Assembly (NCBI GenBank): GCA_958299035.1
Contig: CATQJL010000001.1
Coordinates: forward strand, 186,001-250,000
Source: Cylicocyclus nassatus
Lineage: Eukaryota > Nematoda > Chromadorea > Rhabditida > Strongylidae
Direction: 5' to 3'
DNA: 64,000 nt
The notes beneath the pieces are model-generated. The model saw only the letters and a program-made list of their open reading frames with translations. It was not told the DNA's origin and made no database searches. Numbering within the stretch: position 1 is the first letter of the stretch; each line of letters opens with the position of its first letter. Shown in pieces: positions 37,903-50,230 of this stretch. The translations under genes were made by a program, and so were the position numbers.

Positions 37903-38584
37903 TTCTCACTTCCCAATAGAGCAGAACTAGTCCTGGAAACATTTGACGTTTCCGGAATCGTGAAGTTTTGAAGGAATATGGGTGGGTATATATTGAGAAT
38001 CGTTGTTTTTGCGAGCCATTGCAAAGGTACTCGGACCCAACCTCTGGGACTGGCCTGGAGTTTTGTATTAGATTTCTCATTTTCCAATAGAGCAGAACTA
38101 GTCCTGGAAACATTTGACGTTTCCGGAATCGTGAAGTTTTGAAGGAATATGGGTGGGTATATATTGAGAATCGTTGTTTTTGCGAGCCATTGCAAAGGTA
38201 CTCGGACCCGACCTTTGGGACTGGCCTGGAGTTTTGTATTAGATTTCTCATTTTCCAATAGAGAAGTACTAGTCCTGGAAACATTTGACGTTTCCGGAAT
38301 CGTGAATTTTTGAAGGAATATGGGTGGGTATATTTTGAGAATCGTTGTTTTTGCGAGCCTGCAAGGGTACTCGGACCCGACCTCTAGGACTAGCCTGGAG
38401 TTTTGTATTAGATTTCTCACTTCCCAATAGAGCAGAGCTAGTCCTGGAAACATTTGACGTTTCCGGAATGGTGAAGTTTTGAAGGAATATGGGTGGGTAT
38501 ATATTGAGAATCGTTGTTTTTGCGAGCCATTGCAAAGGTACTCGGACCCAACCTCTGGGACTGGCCTGGAGTTTTGTATAAGAT

Positions 38585-38751
38585 TTCTCATTTTCCAATA
38601 GAGCAGAACTAGTCCTGGAAACATTTGACGTTTTCGGAATCGTGAAGTTTTGAAGGAATATGGGTGGGTATATAGAATCGTTGTTTTTGCGAGCCATTGC
38701 AAAGGTACACGGACCCGACCTCTGGGACTGCCCTGGAGTTTCGTATTAGAT
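38585..38751 (+). repeat. 167-bp monomer, copy 2
   Basis: It lies 1,865 bp after copy 1. This is 11 x 171 minus 16, so an eleven-unit HOR is nested in the macro-repeat. GACGTTTTCGG at 38,628 is private. Confidence 0.92.
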
Positions 38752-41700
38752 TTCTCACTTTCCAATAGAGAAGTACTAGTCCTGGAAACATTTGACGTTT
38801 CCGGAATCGTGAATTTTTGAAGGAATATGGGTGGGTATATTTTGAGAATCGTTGTTTTTGCGAGCCTGCAAGGGTACTCGGACCCGACCTCTAAGACTGG
38901 CCTGGAGTTTTTTATTAGATTTCTCACTTTCCAATAGAGCAGTACTAGTACTGGAAACATTTGACGTTTCCGGAATCGTGAATTTTTGAAGGAATATGGG
39001 TGGGTATATATTGATAATCGTTGTTTTTGCGAGCCATTGCAAAGGTACTCGGACCCGACCTCTAGGACTGGCCTGGAGTTTTGTATTAGATTTCTCACTT
39101 TCCAATAAAGCAGTACTAGTACTGGAAACAATTGACGTTTCCGGAATTGTGAATTTTTGAAGGAATATGGGTGGGTATATTTTGAGAATCGTTGTTTTTG
39201 CGAGCCTGCAAGGGTACTCGGACCCGACCTCTAGGACTGGCCTGGAGTTTTGTATTAGATTTCTCACTTTCCAATAGAGCAGTACTAGTACTGGAAACAT
39301 TTGACGTTTCCGGAATTGTGAATTTTTGAAGGAATATGGGTGGGTATATTTTGAGAATCGTTGTTTTTGCGAGCCTGCAAGGGTACTCGGACCCGACCTC
39401 TAGGACTGGCCTGGAGTTTTGTATTAGATTTCTCACTTTCCAATAGAGCAGTAGTAGTCCTGGAAGCATTTGACGTTTCCGGAGTCGTGAATTTTCGAAG
39501 GAATATGGGTGGGTATATATTGAGAATCGTTGTTTTTGCGAGCCATTGCAAAGGTACTCGGACCCGACCTTTGGGACTGGCCTGGAGTTTTGTATTAGAT
39601 TTCTCATTTTCCAATAGAGCAGAACTAGTCCTGGAAACATTTGACGTTTCCGGAATCGTGAAGTTTTGAAGGAATATGTGTGGGTATATATTGAGAATCG
39701 TTGTTTTTGCGAGCCATTGCAAAGGTACTCGGACCCGACCTCTGGGACTGCCCTTGAGTTTTGTATTAGATTTCTCACTTCCCAATAGAGCAGAACTAGT
39801 CCTGGAAACATTTGACGTTTCCGGAATGGTGAATTTTTGAAGGAATATGGGTGGGTATATATTGAGAATCGTTGTTTTTGCGAGCCATTGCAAAGGTACT
39901 CGGACCCGACCTCTGGGACTGGCCTGGAGTTTTGTATTAGATTCCTCATTTTCCAATAGAGCAGTACTAGTCCTGGAAACATTTGACGTTTCCGGAATGG
40001 TGAATTTTTGAAGGAATATGGGTGGGTATATATTGAGAATCGTTGTTTTTGCGAGCCATTGCAAAGGTACTCGGACCCGACCTCTGGGACTGGCCTGGAG
40101 TTTTGTATTAGATTTCTCATTTTCCAATAGAGCAGAACTAGTCCTGGAAACATTTGACGTTTCCGGAATCGTGAAGTTTTGAAGGAATATGGGTGGGTAT
40201 ATATTGAGAATCGTTGTTTTTGCGAGCCATTGCAAAGGTACTCGGACCCGACCTTTGGGACTGGCCTGGAGTTTTGTATTAGATTTCTCATTTTCCAATA
40301 GAGCAGAACTAGTCCTGGAAACATTTGACGTTTCCGGAATCGTGAAGTTTTGAAGGAATATGGGTGGGTATATATTGAGAATCGTTGTTTTTGCGAGCCT
40401 GCAAGGGTACTCGGACCCGACCTCTAGGACTGGCCTGGAGTTTTGTATTAGATTTCTCACTTCCCAATAGAGCAGAACTAGTCCTGGAAACATTTGACGT
40501 TTCCGGAATCGTGAAGTTTTGAAGGAATATGGGTGGGTATATATTGAGAATCGTTGTTTTTGCGAGCCATTGCAAAGGTACTCCGACCCAACCTCTGGGA
40601 CTGGCCTGGAGTTTTGTATTAGATTTCTCATTTTCCAATAGAGCAGAACTAGTCCTGGAAACATTTGACGTTTCCGGAATGGTGAATTTTTGAAGGAATA
40701 TGGGTGGGTATATATTGAGAATCGTTGTTTTTGCGAGCCATTGCAAAGGTACTCGGACCCGACCTCTGGGACTGGCCTGGAGTTTTGTATTAGATTTCTC
40801 ATTTTCCAATAGAGCAGAACTAGTCCTGGAAACATTTGACGTTTCCGGAATCGTGAAGTTTTGAAGGAATATGGGTGGGTATATATTGAGAATCGTTGTT
40901 TTTGCGAGCCATTGCAAAGGTACTCGGACCCGACCTTTGGGACTGGCCTGGAGTTTTGTATTAGATTTCTCATTTTCCAATAGAGCAGAACTAGTCCTGG
41001 AAACATTTGACGTTTCCGGAATCGTGAAGTTTTGAAGGAATATGGGTGGGTATATATTGAGAATCGTTGTTTTTGCGAGCCATTGCAAAGGTACTCGGAC
41101 CCGACCTCTGGGACTGCCCTGGAGTTTTGTATTAGATTTCTCACTTCCCAATAGAGCAGAACTAGTCCTGGAAACATTTGACGTTTCCGGAATGGTGAAT
41201 TTTTGAAGGAATATGGGTGGGTATATATTGAGAATCGTTGTTTTTGCGAGCCATTGCAAAGGTACTCGGACCCGACCTCTGGGACTGGCCTGGAGTTTTG
41301 TATTAGATTTCTCATTTTCCAATAGAGCAGAACTAGTCCTGGAAACATTTGACGTTTCCGGAATCGTGAAGTTTTGAAGGAATATGGGTGGGTATATATT
41401 GAGAATCGTTGTTTTTGCGAGCCTGCAAGGGTACTCGGACCCGACCTCTAGGACTGGCCTGGAGTTTTGTATTAGATTTCTCATTTTCCAATAGAGCAGA
41501 ACTAGTCCTGGAAACATTTGACGTTTCCGGAATCGTGAAGTTTTGAAGGAATATGGGTGGGTATATATTGAGAATCGTTGTTTTTGCGAGCCATTGCAAA
41601 GATACTCGGACCCGACCTTTGGGACTGGCCTGGAGTTTTGTATTAGATTTCTCATTTTCCAATAGAGCAGAACTAGTCCTGGAAACATTTGACGTTTCCG

Positions 41701-42159
41701 GAATCGTGAAGTTTTGAAGGAATATGGGTGGGTATATATTGAGAATCGTTGTTTTTGCGAGCCATTGCAAAGGTACTCGGACCCGGCCTCTGGGACTGCC
41801 CTGGAGTTTCGTATTAGATTTCTCACTTTCCAATAGAGAAGTACTAGTCCTGGAAACATTTGACGTTTCCGGAATCGTGAATTTTTGAAGGAATATGGGT
41901 GGGTATATTTTGAGAATCGTTGTTTTTGCGAGCCTGCAAGGGTACTCGGACCCGACCTCTAGGACTAGCCTGGAGTTTTGTATTAGATTTCTCACTTCCC
42001 AATAGAGCAGAGCTAGTCCTGGAAACATTTGACGTTTCCGGAATCGTGAAGTTTTGAAGGAATATGGGTGGGTATATATTGAGAATCGTTGTTTTTGCGA
42101 GCCATTGCAAAGGTACTCGGACCCAACCTCTGGGACTGGCCTGGAGTTTTGTATAAGAT

Positions 42160-42326
42160 TTCTCATTTTCCAATAGAGCAGAACTAGTCCTGGAAACATT
42201 TGACGTTTCCGGAATCGTGAAGTTTTGAAGGAACATGGGTGGGTATATAGAATCGTTGTTTTTGCGAGCCATTGCAAAGGTACACGGACCCGACCTCTGG
42301 GACTGCCCTGGAGTTTCGTATTAGAT
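42160..42326 (+). repeat. 167-bp monomer, copy 3
   Basis: Counterpart of 36,720 in macro-repeat copy 2, with GGAACATGGG just before the deletion. Confidence 0.92.
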
Positions 42327-43179
42327 TTCTCACTTTCCAATAGAGAAGTACTAGTCCTGGAAACATTTGACGTTTCCGGAATCGTGAATTTTTGAAGGAA
42401 TATGGGTGGGTATATTTTGAGAATCGTTGTTTTTGCGAGCCTGCAAGGGTACTCGGACCCGACCTCTAAGACTGGCCTGGAGTTTTTTATTAGATTTCTC
42501 ACTTTCCAATAGAGCAGTACTAGTACTGGAAACATTTGACGTTTCCGGAATCGTGAATTTTTGAAGGAATATGGGAGGGTATATATTGATAATCGTTGTT
42601 TTTGCGAGCCATTGCAAAGGTACTCGGACCCAACCTCTGGGACTGGCCTGGAGTTTTGTATTAGATTTCTCATTTTCCAATAGAGCAGAACTAGTCCTGG
42701 AAACATTTGACGTTTCCGGAATCGTGAAGTTTTGAAGGAATATGGGTGGGTATATATTGAGAATCGTTGTTTTTGCGAGCCATTGCAAAGGTACTCGGAC
42801 CCGACCTTTGGGACTGGCCTGGAGTTTTGTATTAGATTTCTCATTTTCCAGTAGAGCAGAACTAGTCCTGGAAACATTTGACGTTTCCGGAATCGTGAAG
42901 TTTTGAAGGAATATGGGTGGGTATATATTGAGAATCGTTGTTTTTGCGAGCCATTGCAAAGGTACTCGGACCCGGCCTCTGGGACTGCCCTGGAGTTTCG
43001 TATTAGATTTCTCATTTTCCAATAGAGCAGAACTAGTCCTGGAAACATTTGACGTTTCCGGAATCGTGAAGTTTTGAAGGAATATGGGTGGGTATATATT
43101 GAGAATCGTTGTTTTTGCGAGCCATTGCAAAGGTACTCGGACCCGGCCTCTGGGACTGCCCTGGAGTTTCGTATTAGAT

Positions 43180-43342
43180 TTCTCACCTTCCAATAGAGAA
43201 GTACTAGCCCTGGAAACATTTGACGTTTCCGGAATCGTGAATTTTTGAAGGAATATGGGTGGGTATATTTTGAGAATCGTTGTTTTTGCGAGCCTGCAAG
43301 GGTACTCGGACCCGACCTCTAGGACTAGCCTGGAGTTTTGAT
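43180..43342 (+). repeat. 163-bp monomer, copy 2
   Basis: Same six-base loss, 5,440 bp after copy 1, in the second macro-repeat. CACCTTCC at about 43,186 is private. Confidence 0.92.
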
Positions 43343-43855
43343 TTCTCACTTCCCAATAGAGCAGAACTAGTCCTGGAAACATTTGACGTTTCCGGAATCG
43401 TGAAGTTTTGAAGGAATATGGGTGGGTATATATTGAGAATCGTTGTTTTTGCGAGCCATTGCAAAGGTACTCGGACCCGACCTTTGGGACTGGCCTGGAG
43501 TTTTGTATTAGATTTCTCATTTTCCAGTAGAGCAGAACTAGTCCTGGAAACATTTGACGTTTCCGGAATCGTGAAGTTTTGAAGGAATATGGGTGGGTAT
43601 ATATTGAGAATCGTTGTTTTTGCGAGCCATTGCAAAGGTACTCGGACCCGGCCTCTGGGACTGCCCTGGAGTTTCGTATTAGATTTCTCATTTTCCAATA
43701 GAGCAGAACTAGTCCTGGAAACATTTGACGTTTCCGGAATCGTGAAGTTTTGAAGGAATATGGGTGGGTATATATTGAGAATCGTTGTTTTTGCGAGCCA
43801 TTGCAAAGGTACTCGGACCCGGCCTCTGGGACTGCCCTGGAGTTTCGTATTAGAT

Positions 43856-44018
43856 TTCTCACTTTCCAATAGAGAAGTACTAGCCCTGGAAACATTTGAC
43901 GTTTCCGGAATCGTGAATTTTTGAAGGAATATGGGTGGGTATATTTTGAGAATCGTTGTTTTTGCGAGCCTGCAAGGGTACTCGGACCCGACCTCTAGGA
44001 CTAGCCTGGAGTTTTGAT
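43856..44018 (+). repeat. 163-bp monomer, copy 3 (from the local 676-bp duplication)
   Basis: It lies 676 bp after copy 2, that is 4 x 171 minus 8. A four-monomer segment ending in the 163-bp unit is present twice here but once in macro-repeat copy 1. This is a fresh local amplification nested in an older duplication. Confidence 0.92.
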
Positions 44019-44699
44019 TTCTCACTTCCCAATAGAGCAGAACTAGTCCTGGAAACATTTGACGTTTCCGGAATCGTGAAGTTTTGAAGGAATATGGGTG
44101 GGTATATATTGAGAATCGTTGTTTTTGCGAGCCATTGCAAAGGTACTCGGACCCAACCTCTGGGACTGGCCTGGAGTTTTGTATTAGATTTCTCATTTTC
44201 CAATAGAGCAGAACTAGTCCTGGAAACATTTGACGTTTCCGGAATCGTGAAGTTTTGAAGGAATATGGGTGGGATATATTGAGAATCGTTGTTTTTGCGA
44301 GCCATTGCAAAGGTACTCGGACCCGACCTTTGGGACTGGCCTGGAGTTTTGTATTAGATTTCTCATTTTCCAATAGAGAAGTACTAGTCCTGGAAACATT
44401 TGACGTTTCCGGAATCGTGAATTTTTGAAGGAATATGGGTGGGTATATTTTGAGAATCGTTGTTTTTGCGAGCCTGCAAGGGTACTCGGACCCGACCTCT
44501 AGGACTAGCCTGGAGTTTTGTATTAGATTTCTCACTTCCCAATAGAGCAGAGCTAGTCCTGGAAACATTTGACGTTTCCGGAATGGTGAAGTTTTGAAGG
44601 AATATGGGTGGGTATATATTGAGAATCGTTGTTTTTGCGAGCCATTGCAGAGGTACTCGGACCCAACCTCTGGGACTGGCCTGGAGTTTTGTATAAGAT

Positions 44700-44866
44700 T
44701 TCTCATTTTCCAATAGAGCAGAACTAGTCCTGGAAACATTTGACGTTTCCGGAATCGTGAAGTTTTGAAGGAATATGGGTGGGTATATAGAATCGTTGTT
44801 TTTGCGAGCCATTGCAAAGGTACACGGACCCGACCTCTGGAACTGCCCTGGAGTTTCGTATTAGAT
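44700..44866 (+). repeat. 167-bp monomer, copy 4
   Basis: Counterpart of 38,585 in macro-repeat copy 2. Its distance from copy 3 is 2,540 bp rather than 1,865. The extra 675 bp is the inserted 676-bp duplication minus the one-base deletion near 44,274. Confidence 0.92.
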
Positions 44867-46821
44867 TTCTCACTTTCCAATAGAGAAGTACTAGTCCTGG
44901 AAACATTTGACGTTTCCGGAATCGTGAATTTTTGAAGGAATATGGGTGGGTATATTTTGAGAATCGTTGTTTTTGCGAGCCTGCAAGGGTACTCGGACCC
45001 GACCTCTAAGACTGGCCTGGAGTTTTTTATTAGATTTCTCACTTTCCAATAGAGCAGTACTAGTACTGGAAACATTTGACGTTTCCGGAATCGTGAATTT
45101 TTGAAGGAATATGGGTGGGTATATATTGATAATCGTTGTTTTTGCGAGCCATTGCAAAGGTACTCGGACCCAACCTCTGGGACTGGCCTGGAGTTTTGTA
45201 TTAGATTTCTCATTTTCCAATAGAGCAGAACTAGTCCTGGAAACATTTGACGTTTCCGGAATCGTGAAGTTTTGAAGGAATATGGGTGGGTATATATTGA
45301 GAATCGTTGTTTTTGCGAGCCATTGCAAAGGTACTCGGACCCGGCCTCTGGGACTGCCCTGGAGTTTCGTATTAGATTTCTCATTTTCCAATAGAGCAGA
45401 ACTAGTCCTGGAAACATTTGACGTTTCCGGAATCGTGAAGTTTTGAAGGAATATGGGTGGGTATATATTGAGAATCGTTGTTTTTGCGAGCCATTGCAAA
45501 GGTACTCGGACCCGGCCTCTGGGACTGCCCTGGAGTTTCGTATTAGATTTCTCACTTTCCAATAGAGAAGTACTAGCCCTGGAAACATTTGACGTTTCCG
45601 GAATCGTGAATTTTTGAAGGAATATGGGTGGGTATATTTTGAGAATCGTTGTTTTTGCGAGCCTGCAAGGGTACTCGGACCCGACCTCTAGGACTAGCCT
45701 GGAGTTTTGTATTAGATTTCTCACTTCCCAATAGAGCAGAACTAGTCCTGGAAACATTTGACGTTTCTGGAATCGTGAAGTTTTGAAGGAATATGGGTGG
45801 GTATATATTGAGAATCGTTGTTTTTGCGAGCCATTGCAAAGGTACTCGGACCCAACCTCTGGGACTGGCCTGGAGTTTTGTATTAGATTTCTCATTTTCC
45901 AATAGAGCAGAACTAGTCCTGGAAACATTTGACGTTTCCGGAATGGTGAATTTTTGAAGGAATATGGTTGGGTATATATTGAGAATCGTTGTTTTTGCGA
46001 GCCATTGCAAAGGTACTCGGACCCGACCTCTGGGACTGGCCTGGAGTTTTGTATTAGATTTCTCATTTTCCAATAGAGCAGAACTAGTCCTGGAAACATT
46101 TGACGTTTCCGGAATCGTGAAGTTTTGAAGGAATATGGGTGGGTATATATTGAGAATCGTTGTTTTTGCGAGCCATTGCAAAGGTACTCGGACCCGGCCT
46201 CTGGGACTGCCCTGGAGTTTCGTATTAGATTTCTCACTTTCCAATAGAGAAGTACTAGTCCTGGAAACATTTGACGTTTCCGGAATCGTGAATTTTTGAA
46301 GGAATATGGGTGGGTATATTTTGAGAATCGTTGTTTTTGCGAGCATGCAAGGGTACTCGGACCCAACCTCTAGGACTAGCCTGGAGTTTTGTATTAGATT
46401 TCTCACTTCCCAATAGAGCAGAACTAGTCCTGGAAACATTTGACGTTTCCGGAATCGTGAAGTTTTGAAGGAATATGGGTGGGTATATATTGAGAATCGT
46501 TGTTTTTGCGAGCCATTGCAAAGGTACTCGGACCCAACCTCTGGGACTGGCCTGGAGTTTTGTATAAGATTTCTCATTTTCCAATAGAGCAGAACTAGTC
46601 CTGGAAACATTTGACGTTTCCGGAATCATGAAGTTTTGAAGGAATATGGGTGGGTATATATTGAGAATCGTTGTTTTTGCGAGCCATTGCAAAGGTACAC
46701 GGACCCGACCTCTGGGACTGCCCTGGAGTTTCGTATTAGATTTCTCACTTTCCAATAGAGAAGTACTAGTCCTGGAAACATTTGACGTTTCCGGATTCGT
46801 GAATTTTTGAAGGAATATGGG

Positions 46822-49009
46822 TGGGTATATTTTGAGAATCGTTGTTTTTGCGAGCCTGCAAGGGTACTCGGACCCGACCTCTAGGACTGGCCTGGAGTTT
46901 TGTATTAGATTTCTCACTTTCCAATAGAGCAGTACTAGTACTGGAAACATTTGACGTTTCCGGAATTGTGAATTTTTGAAGGAATATGGGTGGGTATATT
47001 TTGAGAATCGTTGTTTTTGCGAGCCTGCAAGGGTACTCGGACCCGACCTCTAGGACTGGCCTGGAGTTTTGTATTAGATTTCTCACTTTCCAATAGAGCA
47101 GTACTAGTCCTGGAAGCATTTGACGTTTCCGGAATCGTGAAGTTTTGAAGGAATATGGGTGGGTATATATTGAGAATCGTTGTTTTTGCGAGCCATTGCA
47201 AAGGTACTCGGACCCGACCTTTGGGACTGGCCTGGAGTTTTGTATTAGATTTCTCATTTTCCAATAGAGCAGAACTAGTCCTGGAAACATTTGACGTTTC
47301 CGGAATCGTGAAGTTTTGAAGGAATATGGGTGGGTATATATTGAGAATCGTTGTTTTTGCGAGCCATTGCAAAGGTACTCGGACCCAACCTCTGGGACTG
47401 GCCTGGAGTTTTGTGTTAGATTTCTCACTTTCCAATAGAGCAGAACTAGTCCTGGAAACATTTGACGTTTCCGGAATCGTGAAGTTTTGAAGGAATATGG
47501 GTGGGTATATATTGAGAATCGTTGTTTTTGCGAGCCATTGCAAAGGTACTCGGACCCGGCCTCTGGGACTGCCCTGGAGTTTCGTATTAGATTTCTCACT
47601 TTCCAATAGAGAAGTACTAGTCCTGGAAACATTTGACGTTTCCGGAATCGTGAATTTTTGAAGGAATATGGGTGGGTATATTTTGAGAATCGTTGTTTTT
47701 GCGAGCATGCAAGGGTACTCGGACCCGACCTCTAGGACTAGCCTGGAGTTTTGTATTAGATTTCTCACTTCCCAATAGAGCAGAACTAGTCCTGGAAACA
47801 TTTGACGTTTCCGGAATCGTGAAGTTTTGAAGGAATATGGGTGGGTATATATTGAGAATCGTTGTTTTTGCGAGCCATTGCAAAGGTACTCGGACCCAAC
47901 CTCTGGGACTGGCCTGGAGTTTTGTATAAGATTTCTCATTTTCCAATAGAGCAGAACTAGTCCTGGAAACATTTGACGTTTCCGGAATCATGAAGTTTTG
48001 AAGGAATATGGGTGGGTATATATTGAGAATCGTTGTTTTTGCGAGCCATTGCAAAGGTACACGGACCCGACCTCTGGGACTGCCCTGGAGTTTCGTATTA
48101 GATTTCTCACTTTCCAATAGAGAAGTACTAGTCCTGGAAACATTTGACGTTTCCGGATTCGTGAATTTTTGAAGGAATATGGGTGGGTATATTTTGAGAA
48201 TCGTTGTTTTTGCGAGCCTGCAAGGGTACTCGGACCCGACCTCTAGGACTGGCCTGGAGTTTTGTATTAGATTTCTCACTTTCCAATAGAGCAGTACTAG
48301 TACTGGAAACATTTGACGTTTCCGGAATCGTGAATTTTTGAAGGAATATGGGTGGGTATATTTTGAGAATCGTTGTTTTTGCGAGCATGCAAGGGTACTC
48401 GGACCCGACCTCTAGGACTAGCCTGGAGTTTTGTATTAGATTTCTCACTTCCCAATAGAGCAGAACTAGTCCTGGAAACATTTGACGTTTCCGGAATCGT
48501 GAAGTTTTGAAGGAATATGGGTGGGTATATATTGAGAATCGTTGTTTTTGCGAGCCATTGCAAAGGTACTCGGACCCAACCTCTGGGACTGGCCTGGAGT
48601 TTTGTATAAGATTTCTCATTTTCCAATAGAGCAGAACTAGTCCTGGAAACATTTGACGTTTCCGGAATCATGAAGTTTTGAAGGAATATGGGTGGGTATA
48701 TATTGAGAATCGTTGTTTTTGCGAGCCATTGCAAAGGTACACGGACCCGACCTCTGGGACTGCCCTGGAGTTTCGTATTAGATTTCTCACTTTCCAATAG
48801 AGAAGTACTAGTCCTGGAAACATTTGACGTTTCCGGATTCGTGAATTTTTGAAGGAATATGGGTGGGTATATTTTGAGAATCGTTGTTTTTGCGAGCCTG
48901 CAAGGGTACTCGGACCCGACCTCTAGGACTGGCCTGGAGTTTTGTATTAGATTTCTCACTTTCCAATAGAGCAGTACTAGTACTGGAAACATTTGACGTT
49001 TCCGGAATT
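46822..49009 (+). repeat. 3,236-bp macro-repeat, copy 1 (shared 2.19 kb)
   Basis: It matches 50,058-52,245. The GAGCATGCAAGG units at 47,703 and 48,383 fall on those at 50,939 and 51,619. Both copies contain a 680-bp four-unit repeat with GGAATCATG, GGATTCGTG and GTATAAGATT markers. An earlier GAGCATGC unit at 46,341 lies 1,362 bp upstream of the first. Confidence 0.88.
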
Positions 49010-49292
49010 GTGAATTTTTGAAGGAATATGGGTGGGTATATTTTGAGAATCGTTGTTTTTGCGAGCCTGCAAGGGTACTCGGACCCGACCTCTAGGACTG
49101 GCCTGGAGTTTTGTATTAGATTTCTCACTTTCCAATAGAGCAGTACTAGTCCTGGAAGCATTTGACGTTTCCGGAATCGTGAATTTTTGAAGGAATATGG
49201 GTGGGTATATATTGAGAATCGTTGTTTTTGCGAGCCATTGCAAAGGTACTCGGACCCGACCTCTAGGACTGGCCTGGAGTTTTGTATTAGAT

Positions 49293-49466
49293 TTCTCACT
49301 TTCCAATAGAGCAGTACTAGTCCTGGAAGCATTTGACGTTTCTGGAATTGTGAATTTTTGAAGGAATAGAATATGAGTGGGTATATTTGGAGAATCGTTG
49401 TTTTTGCGAGCCTGCAAGGGTACTCGGACCCGACCTCTAGGACTGGCCTGGAGTTTTGTATTAGAT
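49293..49466 (+). repeat. 174-bp monomer with 5-bp insertion, copy 1
   Basis: GGAATAGAATATGAG replaces GGAATATGGG: five bases are gained, an apparent short duplication of GAATA-like sequence, with a G to A change. It also has the CCTGC two-base loss. TATATTTGGAG is private to this copy. Confidence 0.92.
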
Positions 49467-49604
49467 TTCTCACTTTCCAATAGAGCAGTACTAATCCTGG
49501 AAGCATTTGACGTTTCCGGAATCGTGAAGTTTTGAAGGAATATGGGTGGGTATATTTTGAGAATCGTTGTTTTTGCGAGCCATTGCAAAGGTACTCGGAC
49601 CCGA

Positions 49605-50230
49605 CCTCAGGGACTGCCCTGGAGTTTCGTATTAGATTTCTCACTTTCCAATAGAGAAGTAGTAGTCCTGGAAACATTTGACGTTTCCGGAATCGTGAAT
49701 TTTTGAAGAAATATGGGTGGGTATATTTTGAGAATCGTTGTTTTTGCGAGCCTGCAAGGGTACTCGGACCCGACCTCTAGGACTGGCCTGGAGTTTTGTA
49801 TTAGATTTCTCACTTTCCAATAGAGCAGTACTAGTACTGGAAACATTTGACGTTTCCGGAATTGTGAATTTTTGAAGGAATATGGGTGGGTATATTTTGA
49901 GAATCGTTGTTTTTGCGAGCCATTGCAAAGGTACTCGGACCCGACCTCAGGGACTGCCCTGGAGTTTCGTATTAGATTTCTCACTTTCCAATAGAGAAGT
50001 AGTAGTCCTGGAAACATTTGACGTTTCCGGAATCGTGAATTTTTGAAGAAATATGGGTGGGTATATTTTGAGAATCGTTGTTTTTGCGAGCCTGCAAGGG
50101 TACTCGGACCCGACCTCTAGGACTGGCCTGGAGTTTTGTATTAGATTTCTCACTTTCCAATAGAGCAGTACTAGTACTGGAAACATTTGACGTTTCCGGA
50201 ATTGTGAATTTTTGAAGGAATATGGGTGGG
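49605..50230 (+). repeat. 340-bp dimer duplication with private markers
   Basis: GACCTCAGGGACTGCC, GAAGTAGTAGTCC and GAAGAAATATGGG occur together at 49,605 and again 340 bp later at 49,945. A third single copy is at 52,496, just after the second macro-repeat copy. Confidence 0.85.

Larger units (their letters stand above)
34431..39015 (+). repeat. 4.6-kb macro-repeat, copy 1
   Basis: It opens with CCAATAAAGCAG/AAACAATTGACG, then a unit with GCAGTAGTAGTCC, GGAGTCGTG and TTTTCGAAGG (34,861-34,915). It continues through CTCCGACCC (35,826), GCAGAGCTAG (about 36,569) and the 167-bp unit at 36,720. The same series restarts at 39,016. The offset is 4,585 bp at the start, about 27 monomers, and rises stepwise along the second copy. 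Confidence 0.85.
39016..45150 (+). repeat. Macro-repeat copy 2, expanded to about 6.1 kb
   Basis: It carries the markers of copy 1 in the same order at offsets of 4,585, 4,755, 5,439/5,440 and finally 6,115 bp. The steps are explained by added monomers: one near 40 kb, several near 41 kb, and a 676-bp four-unit tandem duplication at 43.3-44.0 kb. One-base changes include GAATATGTGTGGG at about 39,673 and a lost T at about 44,274. Confidence 0.85.

Noticed and set aside
49363..49377. Target-site duplication or transposon scar at GGAATAGAATATGAG
   Set aside because: Only five bases are gained, consistent with replication slippage on GAATA; no element sequence is present and the same insertion is shared by copies at 54,281 and 56,312.
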